Source: Streptomyces sp. NBC_01551
GTDB lineage: Bacteria; Actinomycetota; Actinomycetes; Streptomycetales; Streptomycetaceae
DNA: 64,000 nucleotides
Assembly (NCBI RefSeq): GCF_026339935.1
Contig: NZ_JAPEPX010000001.1
Location: 5,173,501-5,237,500, forward strand
Reading direction: 5' to 3'
This document shows, in pieces, positions 17,028-26,163 of this stretch; the stretch's first letter is position 1; every line of letters starts with the position of its first letter. Under the pieces are notes generated by a model. That model saw nothing but the letters and a program-made list of their open reading frames with translations. It had not been told where the DNA came from and did no database searches. The position numbers and the translations under genes were made by a program.

Positions 17028-17927
17028 GTGCCGCGTGCGTCCGGCCCGCTCGCCGAGGCCCTGGCCCACCGGACCGTGCTCCTGGACGGCGGGCTGAGCA
17101 ACCAGCTCGCCGACCAGGGCTGCGACCTGTCCGGCGGCCTCTGGACGGGCCGGGTGCTCGCCGAACGCCCCGACCAGGTGGCGGCGGCGCACGCGGCGTA
17201 CGCCCGGGCCGGCGCCGAGGTGCTGATCACCGCGAGCTACCAGGTCGGGCACGCGGCCTTGGCCGCCCGGGGCCACGGGCGAGCCGAGACGGCCGACCTC
17301 CTGGCCCGGAGTGTGCGCCTGGCCGCCGGGGCGGCGCGGGCCGCGGACCACGGGGTCTGGGTGGCCGCCTCGGTCGGGCCGTACGGGGCGGTGCTCGCCG
17401 ACGGCTCCGAGTACCGCGGCCGGTACGGCCTGACCGTGCGCGAGCTGGCGGACTTCCACCGCCCCCGCGTCGAGGCGCTGCTGGCCGCGGGACCCGACGT
17501 ACTGGCCCTGGAGACCGTCCCGGACGCCGAGGAGGCCGAGGCCCTGCTCGGGGTCCTCGCCGAGACCGGCGCCCCGGCCTGGCTGAGCTACACGGTGGCG
17601 GGCGGCCGCACCCGGGCCGGCCAGCCGCTCGCCGAGGCCTTCGCGCTCGCGGCCGCCGCCCCGCAGGTCATCGCGGTCGGCGTCAACTGCTGCGACCCCC
17701 AGGACGTGCTGCCCGCCCTCGAAGCGGCCGCCGCCGTCACCGGGAAACCGCTGCTGGCGTACCCCAACGACGGCTCGGTGTGGGAGGCCGCCACCGGGAC
17801 CTGGCACGCCCCCGGGCACCCGGCGCCCTGGCCCGTGGCGGACTGGCGGCGCGCCGGCGCCCGCCTGATCGGGGGCTGCTGCCGCATCGGCCCGGACCGC
17901 ATCGCCGCGCTGGCGGCAGGAGGCTGA
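17028..17927 (+). CDS. mmuM: homocysteine S-methyltransferase
   Basis: Zinc-dependent homocysteine methyltransferase (299 residues) that makes methionine from homocysteine with S-methylmethionine or SAM as donor. The three zinc cysteines are in place: C221 in VGVNCCDP and C284/C285 in GGCCRIGPD. The start is GTG 17028 behind a strong GGAGGAGG ribosome-binding site. It probably shares a transcript with the preceding oxidoreductase. No S-methylmethionine permease (MmuP) is adjacent. Confidence 0.9.
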   Translation: MPRASGPLAEALAHRTVLLDGGLSNQLADQGCDLSGGLWTGRVLAERPDQVAAAHAAYARAGAEVLITASYQVGHAALAARGHGRAETADLLARSVRLAAGAARAADHGVWVAASVGPYGAVLADGSEYRGRYGLTVRELADFHRPRVEALLAAGPDVLALETVPDAEEAEALLGVLAETGAPAWLSYTVAGGRTRAGQPLAEAFALAAAAPQVIAVGVNCCDPQDVLPALEAAAAVTGKPLLAYPNDGSVWEAATGTWHAPGHPAPWPVADWRRAGARLIGGCCRIGPDRIAALAAGG

Positions 17928-17940
17928 GGGGAGCCGGGCG

Positions 17941-18213
17941 TCAGCCGTCGTCCATCACGGCGGCGCACGCGGTGCAGACCAGCGCCGCGTACGCCGGGTC
18001 GTACCAGGTGGAGCCCGGCTGCCCGGAGGGCTGCCACTCGGCCGCCTCCATCGCGAACGTGTCCCGCCCGCACATGGTCCTCGGACCGCGCACCGAGCTG
18101 CTGCCCGGGGCGGCGGGAGCCGCGTGCACCCGGCGGACCGGCAGCTTCTCACCCGGCGGCGAACCCGCGAGCACCGGCTCGTCGAGCTCGTACACCACCA
18201 CGACGCCGCTCAT
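17941..18213 (-). CDS. small conserved hypothetical protein, possible metal site
   Basis: Protein of 90 residues starting MSGVVVVYELDEPVLAG. It contains a cysteine in RTMCGRDTF and a C-terminal CTAC pair, which together might bind a metal, and the phrase STWYDPAYAALVC. I do not recognise a named family. It is convergent with mmuM (13-bp gap) and divergent from hen1 (77-bp gap), so its promoter region is shared with the RNA-repair operon. Confidence 0.55.
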   Translation of the reverse strand: MSGVVVVYELDEPVLAGSPPGEKLPVRRVHAAPAAPGSSSVRGPRTMCGRDTFAMEAAEWQPSGQPGSTWYDPAYAALVCTACAAVMDDG

Positions 18214-18290
18214 GCCTCCACGGTAGACGCGGTCCGGGCCGCCCGAAAACCGGAGGCGCCCAGGGGCCGTGACCAGCCACAATCGCTCGT

Positions 18291-19799
18291 GTGTTCCTGA
18301 CGATCTCCACCACCGGCACCCCTGAACGACCCGCGACCGACCTGGGCTTCCTGCTGCACAAGCATCCCGACAAGGCGCAGACGTTCTCCACCTCCCACGG
18401 CACCGCCCACGTGTTCTACCCCGAGGCCTCGGCCGAGCGGTGCACGGCGGCACTGCTGCTGGAGGTGGACCCCGTCGCGCTCGTGCGCCGGGGTCAGGGC
18501 AAGGGCCGGGGCGGAGCGCCCGACGCCGCGCTCGCGCAGTACGTCAACGACCGGCCCTACGCCGCGTCCTCACTGCTCGCCGTCGCGCTGAGCGGGGTGT
18601 TCGGCAGCGCCCTGAACGGCCGCTGCACCGCCCGCCCGGAGCTCCCGGAGCAGGCGCGTCCGCTGCGCGTCGAGATCCCGGCGCTGCCCGCCCGGGGCGG
18701 CGCCGAGCTTGTGCGCGGGCTGTTCGGCCCGCTGGGCTGGGACCGCGTGGAGGTGACGTCCGTACCTCTCGACGAGCAGTTCCCCGAATGGGGCGACTCC
18801 CGGTACGTACGCCTCGTACTGGAGGGCGAGGCCAAGCTCGCCGACGCCCTGCGCCAGCTGTACGTGCTGCTGCCCGTGCTGGACGACGCCAAGCACTACT
18901 GGGTCGCCCCCGACGAGGTGGACAAGCTGCTCCGCGCCGGAGACGGCTGGCTCGCCGCGCACCCCGAGAACGCGCTGATCACCTCCCGCTACCTGGCCCG
19001 GCTGGGGCACCTCACCCGGGACGCCATGGAGCGCCTGGAGCTGGTCCGGCTCGCCGAGGCGGACGGCCGCGAGGTGGAGGAGGTCGACAACGCCGTCGAC
19101 GAGAGCAGCGACACCGAGGAGAAGCCGGTCCCGCTCGCGGTGCACCGGCGCGAGGCGATCCTCGCCGCCCTGCGCGACGCCGGCGCGGCCCGGGTCCTCG
19201 ACCTCGGCTGCGGGCAGGGCCAGCTGGTGCAGGCGCTGCTGGGGGACGTCTCCTTCACGGAGATCGTCGGCGTCGACGTGTCCATGCGCGCCCTGGGCTT
19301 CGCCGCCAAGCGGCTGCGGCTGGACCGGCTGGGAGAGCGGCAGAGCGAGCGCGTCCGGCTGCTCCAGGGCTCACTCGCCTACACCGACAAGCGGCTGACC
19401 GGGTACGACGCGGCCGTGCTCAGCGAGGTCATCGAGCACCTGGACCTGCCGCGGCTGCCCGCGCTGGAGTACGCGGTGTTCGGCTCCGCCCGCCCGCGCA
19501 CCGTCCTCGTCACCACCCCGAACGTCGAGTACAACGTCCGCTGGGAGTCTCTGCCCGCCGGGCACGTCCGGCACGGCGACCACCGCTTCGAGTGGACCCG
19601 CGCGCAGTTCCGCACCTGGGCGGCCGAGGTCGCGGGGCGCTACGGGTACGCCGTCGCGTTCGTTCCCGTCGGGGACGACGACCCCGAGGTGGGGCCGCCG
19701 ACCCAGATGGCCGTCTTCACGCAGACGGGCACGGCCGACAGCACCGGCACCACTACCAGCACCACGACCGACACCCCGAAGGAGGGCGAGGCAGCATGA
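18291..19799 (+). CDS. hen1: Hen1: 3'-terminal RNA ribose 2'-O-methyltransferase
   Basis: Bacterial Hen1 (502 residues), the methyltransferase of the Pnkp-Hen1 RNA-repair complex. It methylates the 2'-OH at the 3' end of a cleaved RNA before ligation, so the repaired site resists the same ribotoxin. The N-terminal Hen1-N domain (about 1-245) activates the Pnkp ligase. The C-terminal methyltransferase has SAM motif VLDLGCGQGQ (302-311) and metal ligands E379, E382, H383 (SEVIEH) and H431. A Thr/Ser-rich tail follows residue ~475. The start is GTG 18291. The stop overlaps the pnkp start by four bases (ATGA), so both subunits should be made together. Confidence 0.92.
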   Translation: MFLTISTTGTPERPATDLGFLLHKHPDKAQTFSTSHGTAHVFYPEASAERCTAALLLEVDPVALVRRGQGKGRGGAPDAALAQYVNDRPYAASSLLAVALSGVFGSALNGRCTARPELPEQARPLRVEIPALPARGGAELVRGLFGPLGWDRVEVTSVPLDEQFPEWGDSRYVRLVLEGEAKLADALRQLYVLLPVLDDAKHYWVAPDEVDKLLRAGDGWLAAHPENALITSRYLARLGHLTRDAMERLELVRLAEADGREVEEVDNAVDESSDTEEKPVPLAVHRREAILAALRDAGAARVLDLGCGQGQLVQALLGDVSFTEIVGVDVSMRALGFAAKRLRLDRLGERQSERVRLLQGSLAYTDKRLTGYDAAVLSEVIEHLDLPRLPALEYAVFGSARPRTVLVTTPNVEYNVRWESLPAGHVRHGDHRFEWTRAQFRTWAAEVAGRYGYAVAFVPVGDDDPEVGPPTQMAVFTQTGTADSTGTTTSTTTDTPKEGEAA

Positions 19800-22351
19800 C
19801 CACCACCGAATCCAATACCCACCGCGTGCTTCCCGTCACCGACCTGTCCCTCGTCGTCCTGATCGGGGCCACCGGATCGGGCAAGTCCACCTTCGCCCGC
19901 AAGCACTTCAAGGCGACCGAGGTCATCTCCTCCGACTACTGCCGGGGCCTGGTCGCCGACGACGAGAACGACCAGAGCGCCAGCAAGGACGCCTTCGAGG
20001 TCCTGCACTACATCGCGGGCAAGCGCCTGGCCGCCGGCCGCCTCACGGTGGTCGACGCCACCAGCGTCCAGCAGGAGGCGCGCCGCCAGCTGGTCCAGCT
20101 GGCCCGCGCGCACGACGTGCTGCCCATCGCCATCGTCCTCGACATGCCCGAGGAGGTCTGCGCCGAGCGCAACGCCGCCCGCCCCGACCGGTCCGGGCTG
20201 CCCCGCGCCGTCATCCAGCGCCACCGCCGTGATCTGCGGCGTTCGCTGCGCGGCCTGGAGCGCGAGGGCTTCCGCAAGGTGCACGTGCTGCGCACGCCCG
20301 AGGAGGCCGAGGCCGCCGAGGTCGTCCTGGAGAAGCGCTTCAACGACCTCACCCACCTCACCGGCCCCTTCGACATCATCGGCGACATCCACGGCTGCGC
20401 CTCCGAGCTGGAGACCCTGCTCGCCAAGCTCGGCTACGAGGACGGCGCGCACCCCGAGGGCCGCACCGCCGTCTTCGTCGGCGACCTCGTCGACCGGGGC
20501 CCGGACAGCCCCGGCGTGCTGCGCCGGGTGATGGGCATGGCCAAGTCCGGCAACGCCCTGTGCGTCCCCGGGAACCACGAGAACAAGCTCGGCCGTTACC
20601 TCAAGGGATCCAAGGTCCAGCAGACGCACGGCCTCGCCGAGACCATCGAGCAGCTGGGGCGGGAGCCGGAGGAATTCGTCCGGGAGGTCCGGGAGTTCAT
20701 CGCGGGCCTCGTCAGCCACTACGTGCTCGACGGCGGCAGGCTGGTCGTCGCCCACGCCGGGCTGCCCGAGAAGTACCACGGCCGCACCTCCGGACGGGTC
20801 CGCTCGCACGCCCTGTACGGGGACACCACCGGGGAGACCGACGAGTTCGGCCTGCCCGTGCGCTACCCGTGGGCCGAGGACTACCGGGGCAAGGCCGTCG
20901 TGGTCTACGGCCACACCCCGGTCCCGAACACCGCGTGGATCAACAACACCATCTGCCTCGACACCGGCGCCGTCTTCGGCGGGAAGATGACGGCCCTGCG
21001 CTGGCCCGAGCGCGAACTGGTCGACGTACCGGCCGAGAAGGTCTGGTACGAGCCCACGCGCCCCCTCGCCGCCGAGGCGCCCGGGGGCCACGAGGGCCGT
21101 CCGCTCGACCTGGCCGACGTCCACGGGCGCCGGATCGTGGAGACCCGGCACCTGGGCAACGTCAACGTGCGCGAGGAGAACGCGGCGGCGGCCCTGGAGG
21201 TCATGAGCCGCTTCGCGGTGGACCCGCGCCTGGTGCCGTACCTGCCGCCGACCATGGCTCCGACGGCCACCTCCCGGATCGAGGGCTACCTCGAACACCC
21301 GGCGGAGGCCTTCGCGCAGTACCGCAAGGACGGCATCGCGACGGTCGTGTGCGAGGAGAAGCACATGGGCTCCCGCGCCACCGTCCTGGTCTGCAAGGAC
21401 GCCGACGCCGCACGCGAGCGCTTCGGGGTCGACGGGGTGACCGGTTCCGTCTACACCCGTACCGGGCGGGCCTTCTTCAACGACCCCGAGGTCACCGAGG
21501 AGGTCCTCGCCCGGCTCCGCTCGGCGATCGCCGGCGCCGGCCTCTGGGAGGAACTGGACACCGACTGGCTGCTGCTCGACGGGGAACTGCTGCCCTGGTC
21601 GCTGAAGTCCGCCGGCCTGCTGCGCAACCAGTACGCCGCCGTGGGCGCGGCCTCGCGCGCCGTCTTCCCGGACGCCATCGCGGCCCTCGCGGCGGCCGGC
21701 GCCCGGGGCGTCGACACCGGGGAGCTGCTGGAGCGCCAGCGCGGCCGGGCCGCCGACGCGGCCAGGTTCACCGACGCGTACCGGCGCTACTGCTGGAGCA
21801 CCGACGGGCTGGACGGCGTCCGGTTCGCACCGTTCCAGCTGCTCGCGGCCGCTGGGCGCTCGCTGGCCGCCGTTCCGCACGACGAGCAGCTGGCCTGGCT
21901 GGACCGGCTCGTAGGGGCGGACGAGGCGGCCGGGACCGGGCTGCTGCGCCGCACCGGCCGGATCCTCGTCGACACCGGGGACGAGGACTCCGTCCGCGCG
22001 GGCACCGACTGGTGGCTGGAGCTGACGGCGGCGGGCGGCGAGGGCATGGTCGTCAAGCCGCTCCAGGCGTACGCCAAGGACGGCAAGGGGCGGCTCGTCC
22101 AGCCGGGCGTCAAGGTGCGCGGCCGCGAGTACCTGCGGATCATCTACGGCCCGGAGTACACGCGTGCGGACCACCTGGAGCGGCTGCGCGAGCGCTTCCT
22201 CGGGCACAAGCGCTCGCTGGCCCTGCGCGAGTACGCGCTCGGGCTGGAGGCGCTGGACCGGCTGGCGGCCGACGAGCCGCTGTGGCGGGTGCACGAGGCC
22301 GTGTTCGCGGTGCTCGCCCTGGAGTCGGAGCCGGTCGACCCCCGGCTCTGA
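19796..22351 (+). CDS. pnkp: Pnkp: polynucleotide kinase-phosphatase-ligase for RNA repair
   Basis: Three-domain RNA end-healing and sealing enzyme of 851 residues, close to the length of characterised Pnkp. The N-terminal kinase carries the P-loop GATGSGKST (24-32) and phosphorylates 5'-OH ends. The central metallophosphatase has GDIHG (D197, H199), GDLVDRG (D230, D233) and GNHE (260-262) and removes 2',3'-cyclic phosphate. The C-terminal ligase/adenylyltransferase has the nucleophilic lysine K522 in EEKHMGSR. Known Pnkp needs Hen1 for ligation, and hen1 overlaps directly upstream. A strong hairpin follows 29 bp after the stop. Trigger and ribotoxin are unknown. Confidence 0.93.
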   Translation: MTTTESNTHRVLPVTDLSLVVLIGATGSGKSTFARKHFKATEVISSDYCRGLVADDENDQSASKDAFEVLHYIAGKRLAAGRLTVVDATSVQQEARRQLVQLARAHDVLPIAIVLDMPEEVCAERNAARPDRSGLPRAVIQRHRRDLRRSLRGLEREGFRKVHVLRTPEEAEAAEVVLEKRFNDLTHLTGPFDIIGDIHGCASELETLLAKLGYEDGAHPEGRTAVFVGDLVDRGPDSPGVLRRVMGMAKSGNALCVPGNHENKLGRYLKGSKVQQTHGLAETIEQLGREPEEFVREVREFIAGLVSHYVLDGGRLVVAHAGLPEKYHGRTSGRVRSHALYGDTTGETDEFGLPVRYPWAEDYRGKAVVVYGHTPVPNTAWINNTICLDTGAVFGGKMTALRWPERELVDVPAEKVWYEPTRPLAAEAPGGHEGRPLDLADVHGRRIVETRHLGNVNVREENAAAALEVMSRFAVDPRLVPYLPPTMAPTATSRIEGYLEHPAEAFAQYRKDGIATVVCEEKHMGSRATVLVCKDADAARERFGVDGVTGSVYTRTGRAFFNDPEVTEEVLARLRSAIAGAGLWEELDTDWLLLDGELLPWSLKSAGLLRNQYAAVGAASRAVFPDAIAALAAAGARGVDTGELLERQRGRAADAARFTDAYRRYCWSTDGLDGVRFAPFQLLAAAGRSLAAVPHDEQLAWLDRLVGADEAAGTGLLRRTGRILVDTGDEDSVRAGTDWWLELTAAGGEGMVVKPLQAYAKDGKGRLVQPGVKVRGREYLRIIYGPEYTRADHLERLRERFLGHKRSLALREYALGLEALDRLAADEPLWRVHEAVFAVLALESEPVDPRL

Positions 22352-22380
22352 CCCCGACCCCCCGGCCCGTAAAGCCGCCG

Positions 22381-22414
22381 CCCCCATACGGCCTGGAATT
22401 AGGTCGTATGGGGG
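22381..22414 (+). terminator. 14-bp hairpin after pnkp
   Basis: CCCCCATACG (22381-22390) pairs with CGTATGGGGG (22405-22414), extended inward by one G-T and three Watson-Crick pairs, closing a GGAATT loop. With 14 pairs it is a strong rho-independent-like terminator for the hen1-pnkp transcript, though without a U tract. Confidence 0.65.
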
Positions 22415-22507
22415 AACTTTCGCGGAGAACTCCGGGAAAACCACCGGCGGGATCGTTCATCCAGGGCAGCGGAGTGTCCGCGACCCTGGAAGGACGGAAC
22501 GTCACCT

Positions 22508-23020
22508 ATGAAGATGACCGCGCGCGGAAGCATTGCGGCGCTCATGACCTGTATGGCGGCGGCCGGCGCGGCCTCCCCGGCCGTGGCCGACGCGGTGCCG
22601 GTGGGTGTCCCGCTGGACGCCGTGGAGACCACGCTCGGCGTGGACACGCCGCGCGTGGCCACCGGGGTTCCCGTGCCGATGGTCGGCGCGCCCGAGGCGC
22701 CCCGGCACCACACCGGCGACATGCTTCCGACCCCGCTCCTCCCGGTGGTGCCGGTCAGCACCGACCTCGGCCGGACCCTCGTCACCTCGCCGGTGCCGAA
22801 CCTGCTGGGCAAGGAGGAGACGGACGGCGAGGGTTCCGTGGAGGCGCCGGCGACCACCCTGGTCACCCGCACCCCGGGCGCGGTGCTCGGCTCCCCGCTG
22901 ACCATGCCGGACGGGAGCAACCACGGGATCCCGAACCTGACCACGCCCAAGCTGGGGCTGACCACCCCGGAACTCATCGGCGCCCCGACGGCGCTTCTCG
23001 GCCTCGGTACCCCGCGCTGA
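22508..23020 (+). CDS. small secreted protein of unknown function
   Basis: Protein of 170 residues with a clear signal peptide ([29 protein letters not shown], split here by residues 1-29) and a Pro/Val/Thr-rich mature region with recurring P-L/P-V pairs and no cysteines. No domain is recognised; composition suggests an extended, wall-associated protein. It ends 46 bp before the arginine deiminase start but a functional link is not evident. Confidence 0.6.
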   Translation: MKMTARGSIAALMTCMAAAGAASPAVADAVPVGVPLDAVETTLGVDTPRVATGVPVPMVGAPEAPRHHTGDMLPTPLLPVVPVSTDLGRTLVTSPVPNLLGKEETDGEGSVEAPATTLVTRTPGAVLGSPLTMPDGSNHGIPNLTTPKLGLTTPELIGAPTALLGLGTPR

Positions 23021-23066
23021 GCGGACCCCCGGTCAAAAGGCCGTCCGGTCTGGGAATGTGTACGGC

Positions 23067-24293
23067 ATGGGATTCCATGTCGACTCCGAGACCGGGCGGC
23101 TTCGCCGCGTCATCCTCCACCGGCCCGACCTGGAGCTGAAGCGGCTCACACCAACCAACAAGGACGCCCTCCTCTTCGACGACGTGCTGTGGGTCCGCCG
23201 GGCCCGCCAGGAGCACGACGGTTTCGCGGACGTGCTGCGCGACCGGGGCGTGGACGTGCACCTCTTCGGCGACCTGCTCGCCGAGGCCCTCGACATCCCG
23301 GAGGCGAGACACCTCGTACTGGACCGGGTCTTCGACGAGAAGGAGTACGGGCCGCTCGCCACCGACCACCTGCGTTCCGTGTTCGACGTGCTGCCCTCGG
23401 CCGAGCTCGCCGAGGCCCTGGTCGGCGGGATGACCAAGCGGGAGTACCTGGAGCGGCACGCGGAGCCGGTGTCGGTCCGCTTCCACGCCATGGAGCTGGA
23501 CGACTTCCTGCTCGGGCCGCTGCCCAACCACCTGTTCACCCGGGACACCTCCGCCTGGATCTACGACGGGGTGTCCATCAACGCGATGCGCTGGCCGGCC
23601 CGGCAGCGCGAGACCGTGCACTTCGAGGCGATCTACCGGCACCACCCGCTCTTCACCACCTCCGGCGCCTTCCACTACTGGTCGCAGGGTCAGGCGGACT
23701 ACCCCTCGACCATCGAGGGCGGGGACGTGCTCGTCATCGGCAACGGCGCGGTGCTCATCGGGATGAGCGAGCGCACCACGCCGCAGGCGGTGGAGATGCT
23801 CGCGCGGGGCCTGTTCGCCGCCGGGTCCGCCACCAGCATCGTGGCGCTGGACATGCCCAAGCGGCGGGCCTTCATGCACCTGGACACGGTCATGACGATG
23901 GTCGATGGAGATACGTTTACTCAGTACGCGGGGCTCGGCATGCTGCGCTCCTACACGATCGAGCCGGGCGACGGGGCGAGCGAGCTGAAGGTGACCGACC
24001 ACCCGCCGGAGCACATGCACCGGGCGATCGCCAAGGCCCTCGACCTCGACGCGATCCGGGTGCTGACCCCGACGCAGGACGTGCACTCGGCGGAGCGCGA
24101 ACAGTGGGACGACGGCTGCAACGTGCTGGCCGTGGAACCGGGGGTGGTGGTCGCGTACGAGCGGAACGTCACGACCAACACCCACCTGCGCAAGCAGGGC
24201 ATCGAGGTCATCGAGATCCCGGGCAGCGAGCTGGGCCGGGGGCGGGGCGGGCCGCGGTGCATGAGCTGTCCGGTGGAGCGGGACGCCGTGTGA
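23067..24293 (+). CDS. arcA: arginine deiminase
   Basis: Guanidine-group-modifying enzyme (408 residues) converting arginine to citrulline and ammonia. Catalytic residues are visible: D160 in LFTRDTS, E217 in TIEGGD, H271 in FMHLDTVM and nucleophile C398 in [10 protein letters not shown] chose ATG 23067 ([10 protein letters not shown]), which matches the family start; an upstream ATG at 23058 would add three residues. The next gene is ornithine carbamoyltransferase, but no carbamate kinase (arcC) lies nearby, so a fermentative ATP-generating ADI operon is not complete here. Confidence 0.92.
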   Translation: MGFHVDSETGRLRRVILHRPDLELKRLTPTNKDALLFDDVLWVRRARQEHDGFADVLRDRGVDVHLFGDLLAEALDIPEARHLVLDRVFDEKEYGPLATDHLRSVFDVLPSAELAEALVGGMTKREYLERHAEPVSVRFHAMELDDFLLGPLPNHLFTRDTSAWIYDGVSINAMRWPARQRETVHFEAIYRHHPLFTTSGAFHYWSQGQADYPSTIEGGDVLVIGNGAVLIGMSERTTPQAVEMLARGLFAAGSATSIVALDMPKRRAFMHLDTVMTMVDGDTFTQYAGLGMLRSYTIEPGDGASELKVTDHPPEHMHRAIAKALDLDAIRVLTPTQDVHSAEREQWDDGCNVLAVEPGVVVAYERNVTTNTHLRKQGIEVIEIPGSELGRGRGGPRCMSCPVERDAV

Positions 24294-24356
24294 GGCGCTG
24301 ACGGCGGCCGGCGGGGGAGGGTGTGAGGGAGGCCTCTCCACGAGGGGGCTCATAGG

Positions 24357-24374
24357 TCTGTATATCAATACAGA
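24357..24374. promoter_or_regulatory. 18-bp palindrome upstream of ornithine carbamoyltransferase
   Basis: TCTGTAT-ATCA-ATACAGA is a perfect 7+4+7 inverted repeat in an AT-rich island, followed by a -10-like TATAGACT near 24380. It has the length of an ARG box (18 bp) but not its usual core bases. It lies about 54 bp before the ATG and is a likely operator, perhaps for ArgR. Confidence 0.5.
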
Positions 24375-24427
24375 GGATCGTATAGACTTCCAACATCCCC
24401 TGTCAGATGCGACTCTGGAGCGCCCTC

Positions 24428-25441
24428 ATGGCCACCGACCTCGTCGGCCGCAGTTTCCTCAAGGAGCTCGACTTCACCGCCGCCGAGTTCCGCGGCCTCG
24501 TCGAGCTCGCCGCCGAACTCAAGGCGGCGAAGAAGGCCGGAATCGAACAGCGGCGGCTCCAGGGCAAGAGCATCGCCCTGATCTTCGAGAAGACCTCCAC
24601 CCGCACCCGCTGCGCCTTCGAGGTGGCCGCCGCCGACCAGGGGGCCCACACCACCTACCTCGACCCCTCCGGCTCCCAGATGGGCCACAAGGAGTCGGTC
24701 AAGGACACCGCCCGGGTGCTCGGCCGGATGTTCGACGGGATCGAGTACCGGGGCGACAGTCAGGAGGCCGTGGAGGAACTCGCCGCGTTCTCCGGCGTGC
24801 CCGTCTTCAACGGCCTCACCGACGACTGGCACCCCACCCAGATGCTGGCCGACGTGCTCACCATGACCGAGCACTGCGCCAAGCCGCTGGACCGGATCGC
24901 CTTCGCCTACCTCGGCGACGCCCGCTTCAACATGGGCAACTCCTACCTGGTGACCGGTGCGCTGCTGGGCATGGACGTACGGATCGTCGCGCCCAAGGCG
25001 TACTGGCCCGCCGAGGCCGTGGTCGCGCGGGCCCGTGAGCTCGCCGCCGCCAGCGGGGCCCGGATCACGTTGACGGAGGAGGTCGCGGAGGGCGTGGCGC
25101 AGGCCGACTTCGTCGCCACCGACGTGTGGGTGTCCATGGGCGAGCCCAAGGAGGTCTGGGACGAGCGGATCGAGGCCCTGGCCCCGTACGCGGTCACCAT
25201 GGACGTGCTCCGCGCCACCGGGAACCCGGACGTGAAGTTCCTGCACTGCCTGCCGGCCTTCCACGACCTGGGCACCAAGGTCGCCCGGGAGATCCACGAG
25301 CGCCACGGGCTGGAGTCGCTGGAGGTGACGGGCGAGGTGTTCGAGTCCGCGCACTCGGTCGTCTTCGACGAGGCCGAGAACCGGCTGCACACCATCAAGG
25401 CCGTGCTGGTCGCGACGCTCGCGAAGCAGCCGGCCGTCTAG
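24428..25441 (+). CDS. argF: ornithine carbamoyltransferase
   Basis: Enzyme of 337 residues joining carbamoyl phosphate and ornithine to citrulline. Motifs are the carbamoyl-phosphate loop STRTR (57-61), HPTQ (135-138) and [10 protein letters not shown] with the ornithine-binding cysteine. The family start [13 protein letters not shown] places ATG at 24428. Adjacent arginine deiminase suggests a catabolic role, but in streptomycetes the OTC near arcA is, as I recall, the biosynthetic enzyme, since argF is absent from the main arg cluster; direction of the reaction is therefore open. A palindromic operator candidate lies in its promoter. Confidence 0.92.
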   Translation: MATDLVGRSFLKELDFTAAEFRGLVELAAELKAAKKAGIEQRRLQGKSIALIFEKTSTRTRCAFEVAAADQGAHTTYLDPSGSQMGHKESVKDTARVLGRMFDGIEYRGDSQEAVEELAAFSGVPVFNGLTDDWHPTQMLADVLTMTEHCAKPLDRIAFAYLGDARFNMGNSYLVTGALLGMDVRIVAPKAYWPAEAVVARARELAAASGARITLTEEVAEGVAQADFVATDVWVSMGEPKEVWDERIEALAPYAVTMDVLRATGNPDVKFLHCLPAFHDLGTKVAREIHERHGLESLEVTGEVFESAHSVVFDEAENRLHTIKAVLVATLAKQPAV

Positions 25442-25492
25442 GGCGCCGTCTCGCTCGCCGTGTTCACCGTGTTCACGGGGTTCACCGCATAG

Positions 25493-25969
25493 TCATACGG
25501 CCGTTCCCTGGCGGGGAACGGTGGCGGGCCGGGCCGGCAGGGTGAACCACACCGCCTTGCCCCGCTCGGTGCGGCGGTGGCCGCAGCCGGAGCTCAGGGC
25601 GCGGATCAGCAGCAGGCCGCGGCCGTGCTCCTGCCAGGGGTCGGGGTGTGCGTCGTCGTGGCGGCCGGTGAGATCGCCCGGCGGGCGGGGATCGCCGTCG
25701 TGCACCTCGACCTGACAGCCGTCCGTCAGCAGCTCCACCACCAGCTCGATCGGCGCGCCGGGGCGGGTGTGCTCGACCGCGTTGGCGACCAGCTCGGCCG
25801 TCAGCAGCTCCGCGGTGTCGCGGTCGGCGGGCGCCCCGCTGTCGGTCAGCGCGGTCCGGACGAGGGCGCGGGCCATCGGGACGGCGGCCGCCGTGTGGGG
25901 CAGGGCGATCCGCCAGGCGCAGGCGCCGGGCGGGGCGGAGGCGCCGGGCAGGGCCGAGGCGTCGGACAA
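25493..25969 (-). CDS. anti-sigma-factor-like ATP-binding protein (HATPase_c, RsbW type)
   Basis: Small GHKL ATPase domain protein like the many RsbW/SpoIIAB-type regulators of streptomycetes. N-box ELVANAVEHT, G1-like VHDGDPR and G2-like GRGLLLI are present; the body begins RIALPHTAAAVPMARALV. I prefer TTG 25969 because it has a GGAGGG ribosome-binding site and leaves a free promoter region; a GTG at 26140 would add 57 residues without family resemblance. No sigma factor or anti-anti-sigma gene is adjacent, so its target is unknown. Confidence 0.7.
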   Translation of the reverse strand: MSDASALPGASAPPGACAWRIALPHTAAAVPMARALVRTALTDSGAPADRDTAELLTAELVANAVEHTRPGAPIELVVELLTDGCQVEVHDGDPRPPGDLTGRHDDAHPDPWQEHGRGLLLIRALSSGCGHRRTERGKAVWFTLPARPATVPRQGTAV

Positions 25970-26126
25970 GGCGATCCCTCCGTTCCGGGGTGGGGGCCAA
26001 CGCGGGAGTACGGCTTTCAACCATACGAAAACGGAAGCGCGGCTTCGCAGGGCACCCCGGCGCGAGCCCCAGGGGCCGCGGCCCCGGCCGCCCAGGACCT
26101 TCGACCCCCGGCTCTCTCGCGTTTCT

Positions 26127-26140
26127 GTGACGGCAGTCAC
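26127..26140. promoter_or_regulatory. Crp-like palindrome GTG-N6-GTCAC
   Basis: GTGACGGCAGTCAC fits the streptomycete Crp pattern GTG-N6-GNCAC as I remember it, and is nine of ten at TGTGA-N6-TCACA. It lies 23 bp before the enoyl-CoA hydratase start, just upstream of a possible -10 TACCTT (26151-26156). Confidence 0.45.
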
Positions 26141-26163
26141 GACTGGGTGATACCTTCGGGAGC

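Noticed and set aside
22413..22430. GGAAC-type extracytoplasmic sigma factor promoter before the secreted protein at 22508
   Set aside because: GGAAC overlaps the terminator hairpin and no matching -10 element at the right spacing was found.
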